Assembly: GCA_963580455.1 (NCBI GenBank)
Contig: OY756967.1
Span: 8,888,501 to 8,952,500, forward strand
Source of the DNA: Euonymus europaeus
Taxonomy: Eukaryota > Streptophyta > Magnoliopsida > Celastrales > Celastraceae
Reading direction: 5' to 3'
Length of the DNA: 64,000 nt
The notes beneath the pieces are model-generated. The model saw only the letters and a list, made by a program, of their open reading frames with translations. It was not told where the DNA came from and made no database searches. The translations under genes and the position numbers were made by a program. This document shows positions 10,314 through 19,995 of this stretch, piece after piece. Each line of letters opens with the position of its first letter. The first letter of the stretch is position 1.

Positions 10314-12552
10314 TGTGAAACTCCGGCCCAAAAATTAGTGCAATTTTGATGTTTGAACAAAGGGGGGGAAAAACTGGACTGGGTGCACCAGGGGGCTCCT
10401 AGGGGCTGCGCCTAGTCCAATGAGGCATGCAAAGGAGGAGAACCAGTAGAGGAGGTACTGGACTGAGCGCAATCAGGGCGCCTAGGCGCAGCGCCCAGTA
10501 TAGCAAGCACCAAATAGGCGCACAAGAAGGAGCAATTCAAACTGGACCATGCGCACTGCAGGGCGCCTTGGAGCCGCGCCCAGTCCAGTGGGAGAGGGAA
10601 ATGGAGTAGGCGCAGAGGCGCCTAGGTGCACCTCGCCTGGGCGTGAAAACCCTGCACGCCCAGGATGGCGCCCAGAGCAGCGCCTCTGGACCTTTAAGTA
10701 AGGCCAGAGCGCCTAGGCGCCCAGAGTAGCGCCTAGGCGCAACCCGAGTTTCTTCAAAGATGGTTCCAGCGAGTTTTTAGAGAGATTTCTGGTATTGTTT
10801 CAGTTTTAGAGAGAGAGAGAGACGATTCTAGAGAGAGAAGAGTATTTGGAGTGATTCTTAGAGATTGGAGCTTGGTTTTAGAGATTGGGAAAGGATTCAA
10901 GGAAGATTCAAGCCTTGGAGGTAAGATTCTTCATTTTTCCATTTCTAGGGTTTTGAGTAGATCTTGTTAGTTTTGTTTAGAGTTGATTCCTATGGTTTAG
11001 ATATGTTGATTTAGGGTCATATGTGGTATATGTAGGTTTGATTCTTGTTTTGGAGTTGAGTTCGATAAGGTTGAGTTTGGGGGTTTGAGAGGAACCCTAG
11101 AGAGAGAAAGTAAGTTTTCTCAATTTAATTGTTTAATTCATATTGGTTATGATATGTTGAGTTGTTTTGGATGATTATTAGAGTTTGATTGTGTGAAATT
11201 GTTAGGTTGGGTGAAACGGGTTGAAAACCCTAATTGTGGATTTAGGTGAATTGCTCGACACGAGGTAGGGGATTTCAACCATTCTTCCTATCATTTATTC
11301 TCGATATTCTAAAGAGCGTTTCGATTCTTCATTGGTCATTTATTTGTGTTTCCGCCTTAATTGCTTCTAAGGGAAAACGAACCTTCCTTTTGGATATTGT
11401 AATTCTCGATGTTGCATGACCCGTATGTGTGTGTTCCATCATCAATGGGCACGATTTGATTCCGTCATCATGGTAGTTATGTATATTTATATGTAGGATG
11501 TTCATATATATATATACATATCTCTTCGGCATGCCATGGATAAGTGCATTAGATTTGCATGGGGGGACCGGGTATGGACTCGAGGCTCCTTAGGATTCTT
11601 GAAAGCTACTTGGAGGGATGACGAGGTGATGAGAGTTACCACCGAGTCAAGTGAACTCCAAGTAGGATAACACACTAGAGGTATGGTTAATGAGGGACCT
11701 TGCCTGGAATGGTGCGGGCGTGATGGGATCAAGCAACCGGGTAATCCAAGAGCGTTTGATGTTAGGGAGCTTGCTCCTATTCAATATGACATGGATAACG
11801 ACCATGATATTGATGAGTTGATGTGGTGAGCTTGCTCATGTTCGATATTACATGGAACGAGCCATGGTATCGATGAGGTTTGCTCATGAGGGGATTGCCC
11901 GGATTAATGTTTTATGTGATTGTTGAGTATACGTGCATGTGGTAGATTTCATACTGTTGCATAGCCTATTCTTTCGGATTCGGCCTTATTACTCTTTGTA
12001 CTCTTAACCCTACTAAGCTTCTAGCTCACTCTCTACTTTCTTTTCCTCCCCACAGGTTATACTGGTACAGGTACAGGTACTAGTTGAGCGGATCAGTGAG
12101 AGCGGGATATGACATGGATGGCCTTGGGTAGGATGTGGGTGCTAGAGAGATACTCTAAGCACGTGTTTTGTATACAATGTATTGATGATTATTCATGATA
12201 TGCTTATAACCATTTGGCACCAGAGGGTGTATGCATGATGTATGCGGAGTTTGAATTTATGGTTATATGATATTGTGAATTTATTGATGTTTTTATTACT
12301 ATCAGTTTGTGCATGCTAGTAGTGGATGGCCTGAGGCCCCTAGGATCAGGAATGCATGTGATTGAGGCCTGAGGCCTGGCTAGGTTGCTAGTGTGATGGA
12401 TTTAATTTTCTGCTGCGTGTTTCTGATACAGGCGGGGACTCTCCGATATACGGGGAGATGCCGCCGAATTTCTGGTCTGCTGGATGATCGCATTAGTGGC
12501 CTAAGACGGTGCCTGAGGGGCACCGGTAGCGTGCCCGGACCAGGGCGTCACA
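10314..12552 (+). repeat. 5' LTR of element 2 (2239 bp)
   Basis: TGTGAAACTCC...GGGCGTCACA. It contains a GC-rich block (about 10390-10740) with three exact GCGCCTAGGCGC palindromes (10478-10489, 10709-10720, 10729-10740), a GA-rich run (about 10808-10840), a donor-like GAG/GTAAGA (10920/10921), an acceptor-like pyrimidine tract with CAG at 12055, and two GGCCTGAGGCC motifs (12328-12338, 12366-12376). Confidence 0.95.
10920..12055 (+). promoter_or_regulatory. Possible intron in the LTR leader of element 2
   Basis: A strong donor consensus (GGAG/GTAAGA) at 10920/10921 and a strong acceptor (pyrimidine tract tttcttttcctccccacag ending at 12055) bracket about 1.1 kb. Equivalent signals occur at the same relative places in element 1 and element 5 LTRs although the surrounding sequence is diverged. 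No transcript evidence is available; intermediate donors (for example near 11110) and a second acceptor near 12430 are also possible. Confidence 0.45.
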
Positions 12553-12555
12553 ATT

Positions 12556-12567
12556 TGGTATCAGAGG
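12556..12567 (+). other. Primer binding site of element 2
   Basis: TGGTATCAGAGG, three bases after the LTR end, matches the initiator tRNA-Met PBS except for the last base. Confidence 0.92.
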
Positions 12568-12730
12568 GAGGTTGTTTCGATTTTATATATAGGATCAGGG
12601 TTGGGTCCTAGATGTATGATAGTGTAATCCAGGCCATGTCACAACCGCTACTGATCCGGTATGTTTTCTTATCCCTAGTAAATCCTCTGTTGAGTTGTGT
12701 GTTAAATGGTATTGTCTGTTTGCCATTCAG

Positions 12731-13930
12731 ATGAATACCCATAGAACTAGCAGGTCTGAGAGTGGGACTGAGGTACCTCGTGGCAGAGGCCGATGGGGAG
12801 TTGGTAGGGGCCGAGGTAGATGCCGTAGTGTTGGGGTGGGGCGTGTCACTAAAGGCACTCCTAGCACTGAGGATTCGGTTCCGAATGTGGATCCGGAGTT
12901 GAGAGAGGAAGAGATAGTTCATGAGGGACTACCGATTGAGAGTGATGATCAGCAGGCACCACCTGCAGGACCTGTTGCTCCTATTACTACAGGGGGGCAA
13001 CCAGTGATGATGGAAGGACTTGCTAGCTTCATGATGAGTATGGTGCAGACACAGGCACAGACGATAACACAAGCAGTGGCTCAGGCGATAGGTGTAACTG
13101 GCACTCGTACTGAGGGAGTGGTACCCGAGGCTACTACTGAGGTAGCTACAGCACCGAGAGCTGGAAGGGGGATGTATGAGGTGGATCAGCTGAGGAGGAC
13201 TTCTCCTCTAACCTTTTCTAGAGATGGAACGGGTGTGGGGGCGGAGGAGTGGTTCAACTAGCTGAGCATGAGGATGGATATTTTAGAGATACCCGATGAG
13301 CGGCGGGTGAAGTTTGTTTTCTATTATCTGAGTGGAGTGGCCTATGAATGGTGGATGTCCATGGGTCAGAGACGGAATGAGTTGACTTGGACCTCTTTTG
13401 AGCAGTTGTTCATGCAGAAATTTGTGCCGAGACCTCTGCAGACTGAGAAGGCCAAGCAATTTCTAGATTTGTTGCAGACATCAGAGATGACGGTGTCTCA
13501 GTACACTAAGCAGTTTGAGGAGTTGTATCGGTTTGGGAGAGAGTTTGCTCCTACCGATACAAAGAAGGCGGCAAGGTACCGAGATGGGTTGCTACCCAGT
13601 CTTGGGAGGATGGTGATGGCCGCTAGGGTGGTATCGTATGATGACACAGTTGAGATGGCATTGGACTTTGAATTGAGTGAGCGGAATGAGGCTCAGAGGA
13701 AGCGTCCAGTGACTGAGGGTAGTAGTGGTGGTGGTGGCAGCCACAAGAAGCAGAAGACTGATTTTCGTCATCAGAAAGGGGACCGAAGCAAGGGTCCAAG
13801 GCCTCAAGGGGGCAAGGTGACGTGTTACAAGTGTGGAAAAGAGGGGCACATGAGGAATGAGTGCAGAGCTTCTGGGTTTAGGTGTTTTGGTTGTGGCAAG
13901 ATGGACCACAAGAAGAGTGAGTGTCCGTAG
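12731..13930 (+). pseudogene. gag of element 2, two in-frame stops
   Basis: Capsid/nucleocapsid gene starting at the ATG at 12731, equivalent to the starts in elements 1 and 4; the track of open codons back to 12695 is leader. An Arg/Gly-rich N-terminus is followed by an acidic/Gln-rich linker, the capsid domain (about 13170-13680, with YEWWMSMGQRRNEL) and two CCHC knuckles (about 13823-13864 and 13883-13924). TAG at 13259-13261 replaces a Gln kept in element 4. TAG at 13928-13930 lies where element 1 has CAG and element 4 has GAG. The frame continues unbroken into protease, so the ancestor probably made a Gag-Pro fusion in one frame. Confidence 0.93.
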
Positions 13931-14749
13931 GGCAACCAAGGAGGGCAGCATCAGCCTCAGATACCAGGAGTACCACCTCCAACTCTTCCTTCCACAGTTC
14001 CATCGGGAGGAAGAGGGCGAGGTGGAGGCAGACAGCCTCAGCAGCAGCAGTATGCACTGACGGATGGTCGTGTCTTTGCTACGGGACATCAGGAGGCACA
14101 GGAGCATCCCAACTTCATTGGAGGTACATTTTTTATTTCGAATTGTTGGGCCAGAGTCTTGTTTGATTCTGGAGCTACCTCATCATTCATTACTAGTTTG
14201 TTAGCGAACGCACTAGCGGTGGAGATTTCGCCGATTAGAAGGATGTTTACGGTGTCTTCACCATTCGAGCATTTTACCACGTTGGAGGGGGTAGTGTTTG
14301 GATGTGAGTGTCGGTTTGGAGAAATATCTCTACAAGCCGATTTGTATGTGTTGGATTTCAAAGACTTCGATGTGATACTCGGAGTGGATTGGTTGACAAA
14401 GCACCAAGGAGTGCTTGACTTTTGGCAAAGGAGGATCACTCTTAGAGTACCGGAGGGTGGGGTGATTCACTTACAGAGATCGAAGGGGATGCCATGTCCT
14501 CATTTCATGGATAACCCTTCGTACCAGGATTGTAGGGTCGCAAGTTTGGTGACTTCGGCTCCTAAGGGAGATGTAGCTACTGTGATTTGGGTAGTGCCGG
14601 GATTACCTCCGAAGAGGGAGATTGACTTTGCTATAGAGTTTGCATCCGAATGTCAAGCCGATTTCGATTCCGCCGTATCGGATGGCTCCAGCAGAATTGA
14701 AGGAATTGAGTTCTCAACTAGAGGAGTTGCTAGATTTGGGGTTCATTAG
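13931..14749 (+). pseudogene. Aspartic protease region of element 2
   Basis: In the same frame as gag. The active site DSGATSSF has its Asp at 14165-14167, and the second conserved segment GVDWLTKHQGVLDF lies near 14385-14425. The protein would process the polyprotein. After about 14560 the frame passes quickly to the LPPKREIDF motif that precedes RT in chromoviruses. The usual linker appears shortened, which suggests an internal deletion. The frame then shifts relative to RT and ends at 14749. Confidence 0.88.
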
Positions 14750-15530
14750 ATCGAGTGTGTCTCCGTGGGGAGCACCGGTGTTATTCGTCAAGAAGAAAGA
14801 CGGAAGTTTGAGGATGTGTATTGATTATAGGCAGTTGAATAAGGTTACAGTGAGGAATAAGTATCCATTGCCTAGGATCAATGATTTGTTTGACCAATTG
14901 AGAGGTGCTAGGCATTTCTCTAAGATTGACTTGAGGTCGGGTTATCATCAGTTGAGGATTAAGGATGAGGATATCCGAAAAACAGCGTTTACAACTCGTT
15001 ATGGGCATTATGAGTTTCTTGTGATGCCGTTTGGGTTGACAAATGCCCCAGCGGTATTCATGGACCTAATGCCAAGGGTTCTTAGACCGTTTTTGGATAA
15101 GTTTGTGGTGGTGTTTATAGATGATATATTGATTTATTCTCCTACGGAGGAAGAGCATGAGAAACACTTGAGAGTAGTGTTATAGACGTTGAGGGAGAAT
15201 CAACTGTATGCTAAATTGAGTAAGTGTGAATTTTGGGCCACGGAAGTGAAGTTCCTAGGCCATGTGATCACTCAAGAAGGCATAGCGATTGACTACTCCA
15301 AGGTTGAGTCGGTTTTGAATTGGGAGAGACCAAAGAATGTGACTGAGATCCGGAGTTTTTTGGGATTGGCAGGTTACTACCAGAGATTTATTGAGGATTT
15401 TTTGAGAGTTGCTTCGCCGATGACGCAGCTTACAAAGAAGGGCACACCGTTTGTGTGGACAGACGAGTGTGAAGCCGCATTTGAGGAGTTGAAGAAGAGG
15501 TTGACAACACCTCCAGTGTTAGTGGTTCCG
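14640..15530 (+). pseudogene. Reverse transcriptase domain of element 2
   Basis: RNA-directed DNA polymerase that copies element RNA to cDNA in virus-like particles. It is in a frame one base off protease. Motifs in order: [40 protein letters not shown] (first catalytic Asp), [20 protein letters not shown] (catalytic Asp pair, about 15117-15122), then AKLSKCEFW and FLGHVIT. A TAG at 15183-15185 interrupts the thumb region between the FIDD motif and AKLSKCEFW, at a position where the family usually has Gln. Confidence 0.93.
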
Positions 15531-15950
15531 AAAAGGAATGTAGGCTACCAGGTGTATTGCGATACGTCTGGGGTCGGTTTAGGTTGTGTGTTGATGCAAC
15601 GGGGCCGAGTGATAGAGTATGGTTCAAGGTTGCTCAAGGCACATGAGAGGAATTATCCGGTGCATGATTTGGAGTTAGCGGCAGTGGTGTTTGCACTTAA
15701 GCAATGGAGGTGTTATCTTTACGGAGAGAGATTTGAAGTGTTTTCTGATCACAAGAGCCTCAAGTATCTATTCACCCAAAGAGAATTGAATTTGCGTCAA
15801 AGGAGGTGGATGGAATATTTGGAGGACTTTGACTTCGATTTGCAATACCATCCCGATAAAGCAAATGTAGTCGCGGATGCGTTGAGTAGGAAGAAGAAGA
15901 TTTCTAGCCTATTCATGCATGAGTGGGGAATTGTGGAGACAATCAATGAG
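15531..15950 (+). pseudogene. RNase H domain of element 2
   Basis: Degrades the RNA strand of the RNA-DNA hybrid. Same frame as RT. The four acidic residues are present: Asp in YCDTSG (about 15561), Glu in HDLELAAV (about 15672), Asp in [11 protein letters not shown] (about 15747), Asp in VADALSR (about 15876). No stop falls in this domain. Confidence 0.92.
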
Positions 15951-17255
15951 TTTGGATTAGAGTTGAAGAGTCAAGAAGAAATGATTCATTTGTGTTCTAT
16001 AACTTTGAGACCTACGATGGTTCAGAAGGTTATAGATGCACAGAATGGAGATCATACATTTGATGTGATTGATGAGAGTCTTGGATGGGTTCGAGGAAAT
16101 CATGGTGGAGTACGATATGTGGGAAGGTTAGTGGTTCCCGAAGATGATGAGTTGAGGCAAGAGATTCTAAAGGAAGCACATCATTCTTGGTTTGCTATGC
16201 ATCCCGGGGGTACGAAGATGTACCGAGACTTGAGGCAGAGTTTCTGGTGGAAGGGAATAAAGGCCGATGTAGCTAGATTTGTGACGAAGTGTCTTACTTG
16301 TCAACAAGTGAAGGCAGAGCATCAGAGACCAGCTGGATTGTTGCAACCCTTACCGGTAGCACAATGGAAGTGGGAGAAGATCATGATGGACTTTGTGACG
16401 GCATTTCCAATTACTCAGAGACGGCATGACACAGTTTGGGTGATAGTGGACAGATTGACCAAGTTTGCACACTTCTTACCCATGAACAAGACGGATTCGT
16501 TGGAGGTCTTGAGTACCATGTATGTCAAAGAGATTGTGAGACTTCACGGAATTCCATTATCTATTGTGTCGGACCGGGACTCGCGGTTCACAGGTAGATT
16601 CTGGAGTAGTTTACATGAGGCATTGGGAACGAAGTTGGATTTCTCTACAGCTTATCATCCTCAGAGTGATGGGCAGAGTGAGAGAACCATATAAATTTTG
16701 GAAGATATGCTACGGGCATGTGTAGTCGACTTTGGCAGAAGTTGGGATCGATACTTACATTTGGCAGAGTTTGTGTATAAAAACTCTTTTCAGAGTAGTA
16801 TCAGAATGGCACCTTACGAGGCGCTCTACGGGAGGCCTTATAGGTCGCCTTTGTATTGGGCAGAGGTTGGTGAGAAAGTTGTTTCAGGACCGGAGATGGT
16901 CAAGGAAGCTCAAGAGAGAGTTGATGAGATCCGAAGGCGGTTGATCACCGCACAGAGCCGACAGAAGTTTTATGCTGACCAGAGGAGAAGACCTTTGGAG
17001 TTCGCTGTAGGCGATATGGTTTTCTTGAAGGTTAGTCTGAGACGTGGAATTCAGAGGTATAGCAAGCATGGGAAGTTGGCACCGAGATTTATGGGGCCAT
17101 TTGAGATTTTGGAGACAGTTGGACCGGTGGCATACCATTTGGCACTTCCACCGAAGCTTGAGAAGGTTCACAATGTATTCCATGTATCAATGCTTCGGAA
17201 ATATGAGCCGGATCCGTCGCATGTGATAGATTGGACTACGTTAGAAGTTGAGTAA
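15951..17255 (+). pseudogene. Integrase of element 2
   Basis: Inserts cDNA into host chromatin. The HHCC zinc finger is complete ([10 protein letters not shown] with paired His, then CLTCQQ). The DDE core has Asp in MMDFVTAFP, Asp in IVSDRDSRF and Glu in QSERTI, with exactly 35 residues between the last two. The GPY/F module (FMGPFEIL) lies near 17090-17115. TAA at 16692-16694 falls two residues after the catalytic Glu region, and TAA at 17253-17255 lies before the chromodomain; element 1 has a Glu codon at the second position. Confidence 0.93.
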
Positions 17256-17450
17256 GATGGGAGTTACACTCTTCAACCGGTGAAGATTCCAGACCGACAG
17301 AATAAAGTGACGAGGTCGAGTGTGATTCCATTAGTAAAGGTGATGTGGATGTATCACGGAGTTGAAGAAGCACCTTGGGAGTTGGAGTCTCGAATGAAGG
17401 AGAAGTACCCGGAGTTGTTCGGAGATTCAGGTACGTGTGTAGTTAAATTT
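17256..17450 (+). pseudogene. Chromodomain-like C-terminus of element 2
   Basis: Same frame as integrase. It has VKVMWMYHGVEEAPWELES and KYPELF, the degenerate chromodomain type of the Tekay/Del clade, thought to steer integration to heterochromatin. That fits with its presence in satellite DNA. Compared with element 1, a base is missing after the last homologous residues, so the frame reads through the polypurine tract to a TGA in the LTR (17489). Confidence 0.85.
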
Positions 17451-17466
17451 TGGGACGAAATTTTTT

Positions 17467-17484
17467 TAGGGGGGGGGGGGAGGA
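17467..17484 (+). other. Polypurine tract of element 2
   Basis: A run of 12 or more G followed by AGGA abuts the TGTGAAACCCC start of the 3' LTR. The G run looks expanded compared with element 1. Confidence 0.9.
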
Positions 17485-18530
17485 TGTGAAACCCCGACCC
17501 AAAAAATTAGTGCAATTTTGATGTTTGAACAAAAGGGGGGAAAAACTGAACTGGACGCACCAGGGGGCGCTTAGGCGCTGCGCCTAGTCCAGTGAGGCAT
17601 GCAAAGGAGGAGAACCAGTAGAGGAGGTACTGGACTGGGCGCACCTCAGGGCGCCTAGGCGTAGTGCCAAGTCCAGCAAGCACCAGATGGGCGCGCAAGA
17701 AGGAGCAATTCAAACTGGACCGGGCGTACTGCCCGGTCCAGTGGGAGAGGGAAATGGAGGAGGCGCCCAGAGCGGCGCCTCTGGACCTTTAAGTAAGGCC
17801 AGAGCGCCTAGGCGCAACCCGAGTTTCTTCAAAGATGGTTCTAGCGAGTTTTTAGAGAGATTTCTGGTATTGTTTCAGTTCTAGAGAGAGAGACAATTCT
17901 AGAGAGAGAAGAGTATTTGGAGTGATTCTTAGAGATTGGAGCTTGGTTTTTGAGATTGGGAAAGGATTCAAGGAAGATTCAAGCCTTGGAGGTAAGATTC
18001 TCCATTTTTCCATTTCTAGGGTTTTGAGTAGATCTTGTTAGTTTTGTTTAGAGTTGATTCCTATGGTTTAGATATGTTGATTTAGGGTCATATGTGGTTG
18101 TATATGTAGGTTTGATTCTTGTTTTGGAGTTGAGTTCCATAAGGTTGAGTTTGGGGGCTTGAGAGGAACCCTAGAGAGAGAAAGTAAGTTTTCTCAATTT
18201 AATTGTTTAATTCATATTGGTTATGATATGTTGAGTTGTTTTCGATGATTATTAGAGATCGATTGTGTGAAATTGTTAGGTTGGGTGAAACGGGTTGAAA
18301 ACCCTAATTGTGGATTTGGGTGAATTGCTCGACACGAGGTAGGGGATTTCCAACCATTGGTCGTTTATTTGTGTTTCCGCCTTAATTGCTTCTAAGGGGA
18401 AACGAACCTTGCTTTTGGATATTGTAATTCTCGATGTTGCATGACTCGTATGTGTGTGTTCCATCATCAATGGGCACGATTTGATTCCGTTCATGCATCA
18501 TGGTAGTTATGTATATTTATATGTAGGATG

Positions 18531-18577
<47 letters not shown>

Positions 18578-19576
18578 TCGGCATGCCATGGATAAGTGCA
18601 TTAGAGTTGCATGGGGGACTGGGTATGGACTCGGGGCTCCTTAGGATTTTTGAAAGCTACTTGGAGGGATGACGAGGTGATGAGAGTTACCACCGAGTCA
18701 AGTGAACTCCAAGTAGGATAACACACTAGAGGGACCTTGCCTGGAATGGTGCGGGCGTGATGGGATCACACAACCGGGTAATCCAAGAGCGTTTGATGTT
18801 AGGGAGCTTGCTCCTATTCAATATGACATGGATAGCGACCATGATATTGATGAGTTAATGTGGTGAGCTTGCTCACGTTCGATATTACATGGAACGAGCC
18901 ATGGTATCGATGAGGTTTGCTCATGAGGGGATTGCCCGGATTAATGTTTTCTGTGATTGTTGAGTATACGTGCATGTGGTAGATTTCATACTGTTGCATA
19001 GCCTATTGTTTCAGATTCGGCCTTATTACTCTTTGTACTCTTAATCCTACTGAGCTTCTAGCTCACTCTCTACTTTCTTTTCCTCCCCACAGGTGATACT
19101 GTTACAGGTACCAGCTGAGCGGATCAGTGAGAGCGGGATGTGACATGGATGGCCTTGGGTAGGATGTGGGTGCTAGAGAGATACTCTAAGCACGTGTTTT
19201 GTATACGATGTATTGATGATTATTCATGATATGCTTATAACCATTTGGCACCAGAGGGTGTATGCATGATGTATGCGGAGTTTGAATTTATGGTTATATG
19301 ATATTGTGAATTTATTGATGTGTTTATTACTATCAGTTTGTGCATGCTGGTAGTGGATGGCCTGAGGCCCCTAGGATCAGGAGTGCATGTGATTGAGGCC
19401 TGAGGCATGGCTAGGTTGCTAGTGTGATGGATTGAATTTTCTGCTGTGTGTTTCTGATGCAGGCGGGGACTCTCCGATATACGGGGAGATGCCGCCGGAT
19501 TTTTGGTCTGCCGGATGATCGCACTAGTGGTGTAGGACGGTGTCGGAGGATCACCCGTGGCGTGCTCGGAACGGGG
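17485..19576 (+). repeat. 3' LTR of element 2 (end missing)
   Basis: Starts TGTGAAACCCCGACCC and matches the 5' LTR up to about CGTGCTCGGAACGGGG; the final GCGTCACA is absent. It lacks part of the GC-rich palindrome block of the 5' LTR (one exact GCGCCTAGGCGC at 17804-17815 and one with a mismatch at 17651-17662) and has a larger (TA)n run. Confidence 0.92.
18533..18573. repeat. (TA)n microsatellite, expanded in 3' LTR
   Basis: About 41 bp of TA; the equivalent place in the 5' LTR (about 11502-11521) has about 20 bp, interrupted by a C. Confidence 0.92.
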
Positions 19577-19995
19577 GGCTCAGTTGGTGACAAGTGAGGC
19601 CTTGCGCTGCTTGTTAAAGGGAGGTCAGGGGTTCAAATCCTGTCTCCAACAACCTCCTTGGTATATCACTTAAGTGTAGATTCAAGGGATGGGTTGGGCT
19701 GCCTGGGCCATGGCCAAAGGAAGTACCCAGTGGCGAGGTGTGCCGGGCGGGCCTGTGAGCTGTCATGCTGGACACTTGGCTGGGGAAACTGTTAAAAAGG
19801 TAGTTTTTCTGTGACGATCGTGCCCTGCATCGACAGCCCTCAGGCCCGCTAGGGGCCACGAGTCTCATATTCAGGCTCCATGGGCCCCACCCCCAACCCC
19901 TCTGGCCATCCGCCCGGGTTGTTGCTAGTAGGATTCGAACTCCTCACCTAGCCCTTAACATAGCGCCCATTGCAACCCATGTCACCAACTAAGCC
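19577..19995. mobile_element. Inverted pair of tRNA-derived SINE heads
   Basis: The left end reads GGCTCAGTTGGTGACA, like the pol III A box (GCTCAGTTGG), and has a B box GGTTCAAATCC at 19630-19640. The right end, on the minus strand, reads GGCTTAGTTGGTGACA (19995 back to 19980) with a B box GAGTTCGAATCC at about 19931-19942. The outer 16 bases thus form an inverted repeat with one mismatch. The middle is GC-rich and shows no ORF. No target duplication is seen: the left side is a truncated LTR, the right side a satellite unit starting near its anchor. It is either two SINEs inserted head-out or an inverted dimer moved as one unit. Confidence 0.75.

Larger units (their letters stand above)
10314..19576 (+). 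mobile_element. Element 2: full-domain chromovirus (Tekay-like), decayed
   Basis: Order: 5' LTR (10314-12552), PBS (12556-12567), gag, protease, RT, RNase H, integrase, chromodomain (12731 to about 17450), polypurine tract, 3' LTR (17485-19576, truncated). This order and the C-terminal chromodomain define a chromovirus. In-frame stops at 13259, 13928, 15183, 16692 and 17253 and a frameshift between protease and RT (about 14620-14650) make it non-functional. The two LTRs differ by many substitutions and several indels, so the copy is older than element 1. It interrupts a satellite monomer; the right-hand target duplication is lost. Confidence 0.95.

Noticed and set aside
10427..10609. 60-codon ORF in the GC-rich part of the element 2 LTR
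   Set aside because: The palindrome-rich region varies in length between the two LTRs, breaking the frame. No domain.
12393..12611. 72-codon ORF across the LTR end and PBS
   Set aside because: It overlaps the LTR terminus and primer site, is not conserved in the other LTRs, and has no domain.
19577..19650. A functional tRNA gene
   Set aside because: A and B boxes are present but no cloverleaf with matching acceptor stem and anticodon arm can be drawn. It fits a SINE head.
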